DNA from: Paractinoplanes ovalisporus
Lineage (GTDB): Bacteria; Actinomycetota; Actinomycetes; Mycobacteriales; Micromonosporaceae
DNA length: 64,000 bases
Assembly: GCF_016834655.1 (NCBI RefSeq)
Contig: NZ_JAENHP010000002.1
Span: 310,001 to 374,000, forward strand
Direction: 5' to 3'
Below, in pieces: positions 8,315-17,640 of this stretch (positions within the stretch are counted from its first letter, which is position 1; every line of letters begins with the position of its first letter). The position numbers were made by a program, and so were the translations under genes. Under the pieces are notes generated by a model. The model was not told where the DNA came from. It made no database searches and saw nothing but the letters and a program-made list of their open reading frames with translations.

Positions 8315-9445
8315 ATGACCACGGAAACAACGATTGCCCCGCCCAGCACCAAGTCGCAGGTGCTGCGGTCGTTCGACGTCACCGAGTTCCCGGCCGTCAA
8401 CGGCCTGGAGGAGGAGTGGCGCTTCACCCCGATCAAGCGGCTGCGCGAGCTGGTCACCGCCACGGCGCTGACCGGCACCGCGCCGCAGCTCGAGACGGGT
8501 GACCTGCCCGCCGGTGTCACGGTGACCAGCGGGGCGACGGTCGAGCCGGTGCTCACCCCGTTCGACCGGATCAGCGCTCTGGCGTACGGGTCGGCCGCCG
8601 GTGTCACCCTCATCGAGGTGGCGCCCGAGACCGAGCCCGAGCAGGCGGTCGTGATCCGGCTGGTCGGCAAGGGCGGCGAGGCCGCGGCGGCCCGCACGTT
8701 CGTCCAGGTCGGCGCGTTCGCCAAGGTCACGCTCGTGCTCGAGCAGACCGGCACCGCCACCCTGGCCGACAACATCGAGGTCGTGGTCGGCGACAGCGCG
8801 CAGCTGACGTTCGTGACGATCGCCGACTGGGACGCGGGCGCGGTGCAGGCCCAGCACGTCAAGATCCGCCTCGGCCGCGACGCCCGCGCCAGCCACGTGC
8901 AGGTGGCGCTCGGCGGCGACCTGGTCCGCCAGTTCACCAGCGTGGAATACGCGGGCCGCGGTGGCGACGCCGAGCTGTGGGGCCTCTACTTCGCCGACGC
9001 CGGCCAGCACTTCGAGCACCGCCAGCTGGTCGACCACTCGGTGCCGGACTGCCGCAGCTACGTCGGTTACCGGGGCGCCCTGCAAGGCTCGTCGGCGCAG
9101 ACCGTCTGGGTCGGCGACGTGCTCATCCGTGCGGCGGCGACGGGCACCGAGACGTACGAAATCAATCGGAACTTGATTCTGACCGATGGCGCGGTGGCCC
9201 ACTCGGTGCCGAACCTCGAGATCGAGACCGGTGAGATCGTCGGGGCCGGGCACGCGAGCGCGACCGGCCGTTTCGACGACGAGCAGCTGTTCTACCTGAT
9301 GGCGCGGGGCATTCCCGAGGCCGAGGCGCGCAAGCTGGTGGTCCGCGGCTTCTTCATCGAGCTGATCAACAAGATCCCGGTCGAGGAGCTGCGCGAGAAG
9401 CTGGGCGACGCCATCGAGACCCGGCTGGCGGAGTACTCGTCGTGA
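8315..9445 (+). CDS. sufD: Fe-S cluster assembly protein SufD
   Basis: Partner of SufB in the SufBCD complex; it forms a heterodimer with SufB and helps iron entry. The protein has 376 aa. It opens with a helix-rich arm (FPAVNGLEEEWRFTPIKRL), continues into the beta-helix core, and ends with the family C-terminus DEQLFYLMARGIPEAEARKL. ATG 8315 follows the sufB stop by 3 nt. Its last codons overlap the start of the Rieske gene (GTGA). Confidence 0.96.
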   Translation: MTTETTIAPPSTKSQVLRSFDVTEFPAVNGLEEEWRFTPIKRLRELVTATALTGTAPQLETGDLPAGVTVTSGATVEPVLTPFDRISALAYGSAAGVTLIEVAPETEPEQAVVIRLVGKGGEAAAARTFVQVGAFAKVTLVLEQTGTATLADNIEVVVGDSAQLTFVTIADWDAGAVQAQHVKIRLGRDARASHVQVALGGDLVRQFTSVEYAGRGGDAELWGLYFADAGQHFEHRQLVDHSVPDCRSYVGYRGALQGSSAQTVWVGDVLIRAAATGTETYEINRNLILTDGAVAHSVPNLEIETGEIVGAGHASATGRFDDEQLFYLMARGIPEAEARKLVVRGFFIELINKIPVEELREKLGDAIETRLAEYSS

Positions 9446-9770
9446 CCTTCGAGCTCGTCGGCGCGGCCACGGACGTCGCCAAGGGCACCGCGATCTCGGT
9501 CGAGCTCGCGGGTGTCGACGTCGCGGTGGTGCACGCCGACGACGACAACTTCTATGCCGTACGCGATGAGTGCTCCCACGCCGCGGTTCCGCTCTCCGAG
9601 GGCGAGATCGAGGGGTGCACGCTCGAGTGCTGGCTGCACGGCTCCCGGTTCGACCTGCGCACCGGGGAGCCGAGCGGTCCGCCCGCGTTCTCCCCGGTGG
9701 CGACCTTCCCCGTCGAGATCCGCGACGGCGACATCTATGTTTCGACGACCCCGAGTAATGGAGTAAACCC

Positions 9771-9774
<4 letters not shown>
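9442..9774 (+). CDS. Rieske-type 2Fe-2S ferredoxin in the suf operon
   Basis: Small soluble Rieske protein (110 aa) of the non-heme oxygenase ferredoxin type. The cluster ligands are Cys44 and His46 (ECSHAA) and Cys63 and His66 (CWLHGSRF), a C-x-H-x16-C-x2-H pattern. Such a gene is commonly found between sufD and sufC in actinobacteria; a role in electron supply or cluster transfer is inferred from position only. Both ends overlap neighbours by 4 nt (GTGA), so translation is coupled. Confidence 0.92.
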
Positions 9775-10532
<758 letters not shown>

Positions 10533-10548
10533 CGGGGGTTACTGGACA

Positions 10549-11772
10549 ATGACGTTCGACGTGGCCCGGGTCCGAGCCGATTTCCCGATCCTCTCGCGGG
10601 AGGTCAACGGCCACCCGCTGGTGTATCTGGACAGCGCGAACACCTCGCAGAAACCGGCGCAGGTGATCAAGGCGATGCGCCTGCACAACGAGCGGCACAA
10701 CGGCAACGTGTCCCGCTCGGTGCACACGCTCGGCACTGAGGCCACGTCGGCGTACGAGGATGCGCGCGGCAAGGTCGCGGCGTTCGTCGGCGCGACCAAC
10801 CCCGACGAGATCGTCTTCACCAAGAACTCGACCGAGGCCATCAACCTGGTCGCGCACTCGCTCGGGCAGCACCTCGCGCTGAAGCCGGGCGACGAGATCG
10901 TGATCTCCGAGATGGAGCACCACTCGAACATCGTGCCGTGGCAGCTGCTGTGTGAGCGCACCGGCGCCACGCTGCGCTGGTTCGGGGTGACCGACGAGGG
11001 CCGGCTGGCCCCGGACGACACCCTGATCAACGAGCGCACGAAGATCGTGTCGGTCGTGCACATGTCGAACGTGCTGGGCACGATCAACGACGTCTCCGGC
11101 ATCGTGGCGCGCGCGCACGAGGTCGGCGCGCTGGTGATGCTGGACTGCTCGCAGTCGGTGCCGCACCTGCCGGTCGACGTGCAGACGCTCGGGGCCGACT
11201 TCATCGCGTTCACCGGCCACAAGATGCTCGGCCCGACCGGCATCGGCGTGCTCTGGGGCCGCTATGGCCTGCTGTCGGTGATGCCGCCGTTCCTGGCCGG
11301 CGGGTCGATGATCGAGACGGTCACGATGAACGGCACCACGTACGCCCCGCCGCCGGCCCGTTTCGAGGCCGGCACCCCGCCGATCGCCGAGGCGGTGGGT
11401 CTCGGTGCGGCCGTCGACTACCTGAACGCGCTGGGCATGGAGGCCATCCACCAGCACGAGCAGGACATCACCGCGTACGCGCTCAAGACCCTGGCCGACG
11501 TGCCCGGGGTGCGCATCTTCGGGCCGTCCACCCCGGAAGGCCGCGGCGGCACGCTGTCGTTCGGGGTCGACGGGGTACACCCCCATGACGTCGGCCAGAT
11601 CCTCGACGCGCTCGGTGTCGAGGTGCGGGTCGGGCACCACTGCGCCAAGCCGACCTGCGTGCGCTTCGGGGTGCCGGCGATGACCCGCGCGTCGTTCTAC
11701 CTCTACACGACCACGGACGAGATCGACGCCCTCGCCCGCGGCCTCGACCAGGTCCGGAAGGTGTTCGGATGA
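10549..11772 (+). CDS. sufS: Cysteine desulfurase SufS
   Basis: PLP enzyme that removes sulfur from L-cysteine and passes it as persulfide to SufU for cluster assembly. The protein has 407 aa. The PLP lysine is Lys225 in FTGHKMLGPTGIG, the substrate-contacting histidines lie in EMEHHSN (121-127), and the persulfide Cys is Cys365 in VGHHCAKPTC. The short loop around Cys365 marks a group II (SufS) enzyme. The start lies 16 nt after sufC, and the stop overlaps the sufU ATG. Confidence 0.96.
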   Translation: MTFDVARVRADFPILSREVNGHPLVYLDSANTSQKPAQVIKAMRLHNERHNGNVSRSVHTLGTEATSAYEDARGKVAAFVGATNPDEIVFTKNSTEAINLVAHSLGQHLALKPGDEIVISEMEHHSNIVPWQLLCERTGATLRWFGVTDEGRLAPDDTLINERTKIVSVVHMSNVLGTINDVSGIVARAHEVGALVMLDCSQSVPHLPVDVQTLGADFIAFTGHKMLGPTGIGVLWGRYGLLSVMPPFLAGGSMIETVTMNGTTYAPPPARFEAGTPPIAEAVGLGAAVDYLNALGMEAIHQHEQDITAYALKTLADVPGVRIFGPSTPEGRGGTLSFGVDGVHPHDVGQILDALGVEVRVGHHCAKPTCVRFGVPAMTRASFYLYTTTDEIDALARGLDQVRKVFG

Positions 11773-12233
11773 TGCTCGACGGGCTCTACCAGGAGATCAT
11801 CCTGGACCACTACAAGCACCCGCACGGGCGTGGTCTGCGCGACCCGTTCGACGGTGAGGCGCACCACGTGAATCCGACCTGTGGTGACGAGATCACGGTC
11901 CGGGTCGCCGCCGCCTCCGGGGAGTTCTCCGACATCTCGTACGACGGTCTGGGGTGCTCGATCAGCCAGGCGTCCGCGTCGGTGCTGTACGAACTGCTTT
12001 CCGGCCGTACGGCGTCGGAAGCGGCGGGAATCCACGACGCGTTCGTGGCGCTGATGCAGGGGCGCGGACAGGTCGAACCGGACGAGGACGTGCTCGGCGA
12101 CGGGATCGCGTTCGCCGGCGTGGCGAAGTTTCCGGCCCGCGTGAAGTGCGCGCTGCTGCCGTGGATGGCTTTCCAGGACGCGGCGGCCCGCGCGGGCGTC
12201 GACGTCAGTGTTGCACCGGAGGTTAAGGCATGA
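11769..12233 (+). CDS. sufU: Sulfur-transfer/scaffold protein SufU
   Basis: Zinc-containing IscU-like protein that takes sulfur from SufS. The protein has 154 aa. The expected ligands are present: Cys38 and Asp40 (NPTCGDEI), Cys63 (GLGCSIS) and Cys127 (RVKCALLPW). The 18-21 residue insertion before the third Cys that separates SufU from IscU can be seen (about 80-100). ATG 11769 overlaps the sufS stop; a second ATG follows directly. Confidence 0.95.
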   Translation: MMLDGLYQEIILDHYKHPHGRGLRDPFDGEAHHVNPTCGDEITVRVAAASGEFSDISYDGLGCSISQASASVLYELLSGRTASEAAGIHDAFVALMQGRGQVEPDEDVLGDGIAFAGVAKFPARVKCALLPWMAFQDAAARAGVDVSVAPEVKA

Positions 12234-12634
12234 GTGACGAGACCATTACCCCTGACGCGACCCCTTCGGAGCAGGCCGCGCCGGCGGCCACCGCTGAGGC
12301 GTCGCTCTCCAAGGCGTCCATCGACGACATCGAAGAGGCGATGAAGGACGTCGTCGACCCCGAGCTCGGGATCAACGTCGTCGACCTCGGTCTCGTCTAC
12401 GGCACGCACGTGGACGACGACAACGTGGCCACCCTCGACATGACGCTCACCTCGGCGGCCTGCCCGCTGACCGACGTCATCGAGGACCAGACCCGGACGG
12501 CGCTGACCACCGGCCCCGGCGGCGGCCTGGTCAAGGACTTCCGGATCAACTGGGTGTGGCTCCCGCCGTGGGGCCCCGACAAGATCACCGACGACGGTCG
12601 CGAGCAGTTGCGGGCGCTCGGCTTCAACGTCTGA
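12230..12634 (+). CDS. sufT: SufT-like metal-sulfur cluster assembly factor (DUF59/MIP18)
   Basis: DUF59 protein that helps maturation of Fe-S proteins; it is the last gene of the suf operon. The protein has 134 aa. A disordered Thr/Ala/Pro-rich N-terminus (1-28) precedes the DUF59 domain, with the DPE motif at 43-45 (VVDPELGINVVDLGLV) and Cys78 in SAACPLTD. ATG 12230 overlaps the sufU stop. Confidence 0.93.
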   Translation: MSDETITPDATPSEQAAPAATAEASLSKASIDDIEEAMKDVVDPELGINVVDLGLVYGTHVDDDNVATLDMTLTSAACPLTDVIEDQTRTALTTGPGGGLVKDFRINWVWLPPWGPDKITDDGREQLRALGFNV

Positions 12635-12651
12635 GTTCCTGATTTTTGTCG

Positions 12652-12674
12652 GACCCTGTTGCTAGAACAGGGTC
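12652..12674. terminator. Inverted repeat after the suf operon
   Basis: GACCCTGTT (12652-12660) and AACAGGGTC (12666-12674) form a 9-bp stem with a 5-nt loop, 17 nt after the sufT stop. The right arm touches the ATG of the next gene, so the element may end suf transcription, act as an operator for the next gene, or both. Confidence 0.5.
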
Positions 12675-13421
12675 ATGGATTTCCCGGGTCTCATCACCCT
12701 CATCGATGAACGGTCGGCGGCCCTGCGCGATGCAGTGGCCGCCGCTGCTGTCTCCTCCGACGCCCGTGTGCCCGGGTGTCCCGAGTGGAGTCTCGGCGAC
12801 CTCGTGGCCCACCTGGGCGCCGTGCAGCGGTTCTGGTCCGTCGTGGTCCGCGCCGGCGACCCCACCGGCCCACCGTCCGCGTCGTCCCTGGGCGACCGCG
12901 AGCCGCGCGGTGACCTGCTCGAGTGGTCCGCCGAGTCGACCCGGATGCTGCTCACGGCCCTGCGGTCGTCGCCGGCCGACGCGCCGGCGTGGGCCTGGTG
13001 GGGTGCGTCGTCGGCGCCGCTCACCGTGGGGGCCATCGCGCGTCACCAGGTGCAGGAGGCGGCCGTCCACGCGTACGACGCGCAGGAGACGATCGGCAAA
13101 CCCGAACCGTTGCCGTCCGCCGTCGCGGCCGACGGCGTCGCCGAGTTCGTCCAGGTCGGCGTGGGGTCACTGGGGGAGTGGCCGCACCGGCCCGCCCGCA
13201 TCGCCTTCGACGCCGTGGACGGGCCGTCGCACGTTCTCGACCTCACACCCGCCGGTGGGCGGCTCGATCCGGCCGCGTCGGGGGAGCCCGTGGTCACCGT
13301 GCGGGGTAGCGGTAGCGATCTGGTGCTGGCGCTCTACGGTCGAGTCCCGTTCGACGACCTGCGGGTCGACGGAGACCGGGAGGTGCTGACCCGGCTGCGG
13401 GCGTGGTCCAACCCCGACTGA
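12675..13421 (+). CDS. Maleylpyruvate isomerase-like (DinB-fold, mycothiol-dependent) protein
   Basis: Member of the TIGR03083/MDMPI_N group: DinB-fold metalloproteins that in actinobacteria often use mycothiol. The protein has 248 aa. The N-terminal four-helix domain shows PGCPEWSLGDLVAHLGAVQRF with the metal His in AHLG, and VGAIARHQVQEAAVHAYDAQ with the second His cluster. The C-terminal part (about 150-248) matches the small MDMPI C-domain. Its substrate cannot be read from the sequence. It is convergent with the CHAT gene, with 4 bp between the stops. Confidence 0.8.
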   Translation: MDFPGLITLIDERSAALRDAVAAAAVSSDARVPGCPEWSLGDLVAHLGAVQRFWSVVVRAGDPTGPPSASSLGDREPRGDLLEWSAESTRMLLTALRSSPADAPAWAWWGASSAPLTVGAIARHQVQEAAVHAYDAQETIGKPEPLPSAVAADGVAEFVQVGVGSLGEWPHRPARIAFDAVDGPSHVLDLTPAGGRLDPAASGEPVVTVRGSGSDLVLALYGRVPFDDLRVDGDREVLTRLRAWSNPD

Positions 13422-13425
13422 GCGG

Positions 13426-15672
13426 TCAGCCGGCGACGGGGAAGTTGAAGGAGCCCAGCCGGGTGGGGTCGGCGCTGTAGAACGCGTAGGCCGACCAGTC
13501 CCACTTCTTGATGCGCAGCGCCTTGCGGGCCTCGGCGACGCCAGCCTCGAGCGGGTATCCGTCCATCAGCGCCCGGTAGAGCTCCCGGCTGAACCAGAGG
13601 GCGCTGGTGTCGAGGACGAGCCGGGTCGTCGCGACCGCGGCGGGCACCCCGGCCCGGATGATCTCCTGGCAGATCCCGTGGGTGATGCCGACCCGTTCGA
13701 CGCCGGTCTCGCAGCCGTTCAACACGGCCAGCACGAAGTTGAAGTCCTGCAGCACCTCGCCCAGGCTGGTCGCCCCGAAGATCGTCGGGCCGCCGTTCTC
13801 GTCGCACAGGACGAGGCCCGCCTCACCGGACTGCGGGGCGGTGGCGTGGCCGATGAAGTGCAGGATCTGCGGCCGGAAGGTCCGGACCTCCTGCTGGAGC
13901 GTCACCGCGGTCGCGTTGCGCAGCGTCCGCAGACGGACCTCGCCGCGCTGCTCGGCGCGGGCGAAGAGGCGTTCCAGGGTCGCGATCTCCTGCTCGGCGC
14001 CCGGCAGCGGCTGGCCGAGCGGCTCGGCGTGCACGATCAACATGCGGACCGGTGCGGCCAGGGAACGCTCGCCTTCGACCCCCGCGTCCGGGACGTGCCG
14101 CACCACCGACATCTTGATGGTGTGCCCGGCCATACGGCGCAGGCTGGGCAGGTAGAGGCACTCCCAGGGCAGATCGGTGATCCACGGCGAGTCGGCCGAG
14201 ACGGTCAGCCGGACCGGTTCGGTGCGGGTGAGGGCGGTTGTCAGCCGCTCGTCCAGCTCCCGGTGCTCGCCGAAGGTCTGCTGCCACAGCCGTCGCCCGA
14301 TGTCGAGCGCCGCGTCCTCGGCCGGTGCGTTGACAGCGATACTGATGTCCCGGCTCGGGGGGCGGGCGGCGCGCACGTCGGGCGGGGGATTGATGAACCG
14401 GACCAGCCCCCAGGCCGCCCGCAACAGTTCGGCGATCGGGAACCGCAACCGGGCCGTCAGGTCGGGACCCAGCCCGGTGAGGGTCACAGTGCAGGCGATC
14501 TCGTCGGGCGGCGCGTCACCCGGCTGGACGTTCCGGGCACTCTGGTCGTCCTCGTCGGTGACGAAGTCGAGCCGCAAGTCGGCGTACGGCGGGAGCGGAG
14601 CGATCGCGGCGCCCGAAGCCTCACCCGCGCCGCCGGCCGACGCGGCGGTTCCGGCCGCCGCCACCAGCTTCGAGAACTCGTCGGCGAAGATGTCGCTGAT
14701 GTGCGGCCGGATCCGCAGGAAGTCGACCAGCCGTTCGTCGTCCTTGTACTTCTGCCAGGACTCGGCCAGGTCGGCCTCGTCCGACCCGAACAGGACGGCC
14801 TTCTCGAGCAGATCGAGGCGGCGCTTGCCGTCGGGCGCACGCACCCGGGCCATCAGGTCGGGCCAGCCGAACTCGAGCATGTGCACCTTCGCGAACTGCC
14901 GCCGCGCGAGCACGTCCCGGGCGACCTCGAGGCGGGCCCCGACGGCGGCTCCGAACGACGCGTCGGCCGAGCGGGCTGCCTCCAGCATCAGCTGGCTCGC
15001 CTGGGCGAACCGATTGGGGTTGCGCAGGCGGTCGGCGCGGTCCAGGAACCGGCCCGGGAGAACGGACGGGTCGGTCCGGACATATTCGACGGGGATCTGC
15101 GAGAGCAGGGGCGTGCGGCCCAGCAATCTCCGCCAGTCGGCCTCCTCCTGTTCCCCGTCGGGATCGGCCTCGGCCAGCAGCGCGGGTGTCTCGGGACCGG
15201 CGTCCTTCGGTCGGTTGAACAGCCACGTCTCCACCTCGCCGACGCGGGTTCCGTAGTCGTCCGTGCCGGCGGCCCGCCGCAGCGCCTTGCCGAACTCCGC
15301 GTTGTCGGTGTAGATCTCCAGCAGCCGCCGGAAGAACAGCTGGTGCAACCAGTCCACGGTGGTGTCCTGGCCGCGGTCGGCGATCTCGGCCGCGATGTAT
15401 GTGAAGCACCCGTCGTCGCTGACCACCGTGCCGTCGCCGGTCGGATGCAGGTCGATGAACCCGTGGACGGAGAGCAGCAGCGCCGGCCGGACCGAGGCGA
15501 AGGACGGCTCGCGCCGGAGGATCGGTTCGTCGGTGTCGTTCTCGAGTCGGCTCAGGGCGGCCGCCGGGTCGGAGCTGCGGGCCGCCTCGACCACCGCCCG
15601 CACCAGCTTGTCGTCGGCGGCCTTCAGCTGCACCAGCTTGAGCCAGAGCTGAACGTGGTCGACCTCGCTCAT
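13426..15672 (-). CDS. CHAT-domain caspase-like protease
   Basis: Predicted cysteine protease of the CHAT (caspase HetF-associated) clan, 748 aa, cytoplasmic. The C-terminal CHAT domain (about 560-748) has the catalytic dyad His609 in LHFIGHATA and Cys654 in VLNGCETG, followed by GVPAAVATTRLVLD and SRELYRALMDG, as in active family members. The N-terminal 550 residues match no domain I can name; they include a helix-rich region (VDWLHQLFFRRLLEIY) and a DITEDD-type beta-rich part near 385-470. ATG 15672 overlaps the stop of the KAP NTPase gene (ATGA), so protease and ATPase are made together. CHAT proteases act as effectors in several conflict and cell-death systems; that role here is inference. 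Confidence 0.85.
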   Translation of the reverse strand: MSEVDHVQLWLKLVQLKAADDKLVRAVVEAARSSDPAAALSRLENDTDEPILRREPSFASVRPALLLSVHGFIDLHPTGDGTVVSDDGCFTYIAAEIADRGQDTTVDWLHQLFFRRLLEIYTDNAEFGKALRRAAGTDDYGTRVGEVETWLFNRPKDAGPETPALLAEADPDGEQEEADWRRLLGRTPLLSQIPVEYVRTDPSVLPGRFLDRADRLRNPNRFAQASQLMLEAARSADASFGAAVGARLEVARDVLARRQFAKVHMLEFGWPDLMARVRAPDGKRRLDLLEKAVLFGSDEADLAESWQKYKDDERLVDFLRIRPHISDIFADEFSKLVAAAGTAASAGGAGEASGAAIAPLPPYADLRLDFVTDEDDQSARNVQPGDAPPDEIACTVTLTGLGPDLTARLRFPIAELLRAAWGLVRFINPPPDVRAARPPSRDISIAVNAPAEDAALDIGRRLWQQTFGEHRELDERLTTALTRTEPVRLTVSADSPWITDLPWECLYLPSLRRMAGHTIKMSVVRHVPDAGVEGERSLAAPVRMLIVHAEPLGQPLPGAEQEIATLERLFARAEQRGEVRLRTLRNATAVTLQQEVRTFRPQILHFIGHATAPQSGEAGLVLCDENGGPTIFGATSLGEVLQDFNFVLAVLNGCETGVERVGITHGICQEIIRAGVPAAVATTRLVLDTSALWFSRELYRALMDGYPLEAGVAEARKALRIKKWDWSAYAFYSADPTRLGSFNFPVAG

Positions 15673-16784
15673 CGGGGAACCCCCACGTCGTAGCCGTAGG
15701 ACAACAGATAGCACTGCTGCTTGAGGCGGCGCGGGTTGCCGCCGGCGCCCGCGGCCAGCAGGTCCATGGCGCCGCTCCACTCCGGGAAGCTCTTGCCGAT
15801 CAGGCGGTCGAGCGGCTCGGAGCGCACCTTGGCGATGGGCACGCCCAGCTGGATCACCTTCTCCAGGTAGGCGCGTGCCTCGGCGTCCCGGGCCGGCGCC
15901 TCCTCGTCCGAACCCAGGCGTTGCCGCAGCCCGCGGCTCAGAATCTCCTCGTCGGCGGCGACCAGGAACAGGCATTCGGCCTTGGCGGCGTCGCCCTCCG
16001 AGAAGACGATCTTGATCGTTTCCAGGACGTCGAGGGCGACCTCGGGCAGGCACCGGTCGAGGTCGTCGACGAGCACGATGGTCTTGCGGCCCTGGGCCCG
16101 GGCGAACAGGTGCTTGATGCCGTCGCGGGTCTCCTCCATCGACGCCGCGGCGGGCGCCGTCTGCGGGGCGAGGCCCGGCGTGCCGAACGAGTCGGAGCCC
16201 AGACCGACGAGGCGGCGGATCGAGCCCATCGGGCCGGCGAACATGCTCAGCAGGTCACCGACAAAGCCGGCCAGCAGCGAGACCTGGCGTGCCGTCTGCG
16301 CGTCCCCGGCGGCCCGGTTCGCGATGCGGGAGTGCCGGCCGACGCGGCGCATGAGGTTTTCGAACGCGTCCTTGTCGGACGTCGCCGTGGTGGTCGAGGG
16401 CCCGGCGAACACCTCACCCAGCAGCAGGCCGCGCAGCCGGGCCCGTACGGATTCGGGCGGCTCGACCAGCGCGGTGTGGTCCTCCGAGACGTAGATCTTG
16501 CGCGCGATCTCCTCCAGCAGCGCCCGCCAGATCGCGTCGGCGGTGACGTAGGGCCACGCCGAGAACGTCACGAATCGCGCGTCCGACCAGCCTTCCTGTT
16601 CGAGCAGGTAGTGCTTCAGGAAATGGGCGAAAGTGGTTTTGCCCTCGCCCCAGCTGCCGTAGATGCCAACCGTCAACGGCAGCCGGTGCTGACGGAGCTG
16701 GCGCGCCAGCCATCCGGCGTACGGGCGCATGCCGAGCAGATCGTCCTCGGGTCTGGTCAGCGCCAGATCGTGCAGATCGGTCAT
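15669..16784 (-). CDS. KAP-family P-loop NTPase
   Basis: KAP NTPase of 371 aa, a STAND/AAA-related ATPase class often tied to membranes and to defence. Walker A is GSWGEGKTTF (43-52). The KAP-typical FSAWPY lies at 74-79. Walker B is IVLVDDLDRC (236-245), and the sensor-like GGNPRRLKQQ is at 348-357. A hydrophobic insert between the Walker motifs (about 168-195, SLLAGFVGDLLSMFAG) may contact the membrane, as in other KAP proteins. It overlaps the upstream membrane gene and the downstream CHAT gene by 4 nt each, which makes a three-gene coupled operon. Confidence 0.9.
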   Translation of the reverse strand: MTDLHDLALTRPEDDLLGMRPYAGWLARQLRQHRLPLTVGIYGSWGEGKTTFAHFLKHYLLEQEGWSDARFVTFSAWPYVTADAIWRALLEEIARKIYVSEDHTALVEPPESVRARLRGLLLGEVFAGPSTTTATSDKDAFENLMRRVGRHSRIANRAAGDAQTARQVSLLAGFVGDLLSMFAGPMGSIRRLVGLGSDSFGTPGLAPQTAPAAASMEETRDGIKHLFARAQGRKTIVLVDDLDRCLPEVALDVLETIKIVFSEGDAAKAECLFLVAADEEILSRGLRQRLGSDEEAPARDAEARAYLEKVIQLGVPIAKVRSEPLDRLIGKSFPEWSGAMDLLAAGAGGNPRRLKQQCYLLSYGYDVGVPR

Positions 16785-17578
16785 GTCCTCACCTGGCTCG
16801 TCACGTCTTCACCCGGCTCGGCCCGCCTCACCTGGCTGGTCGTCTCCTCGCCGGCTCGCAGGATCAGCAGCAGCGTGACGGCGACGGCTGTCCCGGCGAC
16901 GGGCATCCAGCCGATCAGCGGCACGGCGGCCACCGCGGTGATGCCGAGAGCCGACAACGCCGTCACCGTGCGGGGGTGGAGGCTGGGGGAACGTCTCGCG
17001 CGGCGGCGGCCGGTGAGATAGGCGATGATCAGCACCGCCCAGACCGCGATGATCCACAGTGCTCGGTCGATGGCCTTGGCTCGCCGGTCGCTGCTTTCGG
17101 CTTCCGTACGGCTTTTCTGCTCCTTCTCGGTAGCCGCGGCCAGTTCCGTGGTCACCTTCAACTCGTCGCCGACAGACTGCCGCAAGTCGAACTCGAGCGC
17201 CTCGACGAGCTCGGTGCGGTCGTCGAGGCTCACGCGCAGCTTGTCGGCCGCCTCGCCAGTGGCGCGAGTGAGGCGGCTACGGTCGACGAGAAGGTCGCGC
17301 CGCGCCTCCGCCACCTGGGTGATGACTTTGGTGCGGGTCTGCCGCAGGATCTCGTCCCGCTGTTTGGCCGCCGCGAGCCGCTCCCGTGCCGCCTGGTCGG
17401 CCTGGACCGGCCGGCCGTCGGCCCACGGCAGATCGACCCGGCTCGCGAGCGCCGAGCCACCCGGGACGGCGCCGGCTACGAACACAGCGGCGACCAGAAC
17501 GTCCGCCCAGCTGGTGTGACGCGGTCGTTCATGGACAGGCACCCGGCGACTGTAACGGCCACCGGAACCCGGATCCAT
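16781..17578 (-). CDS. Coiled-coil membrane protein of the CHAT/KAP operon
   Basis: Unrecognised membrane protein, 265 aa from ATG 17578 (a GTG at 17542 would remove 12 residues). Predicted layout: TM1 about 25-45, a long charged heptad-rich coiled coil about 57-170, TM2 about 173-189, TM3 about 205-222 and TM4 about 226-241, then a polar tail holding two TSQVR motifs. It could anchor the NTPase at the membrane, sense a signal or form the lethal pore; none of these is shown. It is the first gene of the operon and lies 62 bp after the phosphatase gene. Confidence 0.75.
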   Translation of the reverse strand: MDPGSGGRYSRRVPVHERPRHTSWADVLVAAVFVAGAVPGGSALASRVDLPWADGRPVQADQAARERLAAAKQRDEILRQTRTKVITQVAEARRDLLVDRSRLTRATGEAADKLRVSLDDRTELVEALEFDLRQSVGDELKVTTELAAATEKEQKSRTEAESSDRRAKAIDRALWIIAVWAVLIIAYLTGRRRARRSPSLHPRTVTALSALGITAVAAVPLIGWMPVAGTAVAVTLLLILRAGEETTSQVRRAEPGEDVTSQVRT

Positions 17579-17640
17579 CCGTCGACAGAGGGGTGGCGGC
17601 GGGGCGGTCAGGGCGGTAACGGCCCGTCAGCCGCCTGTGC

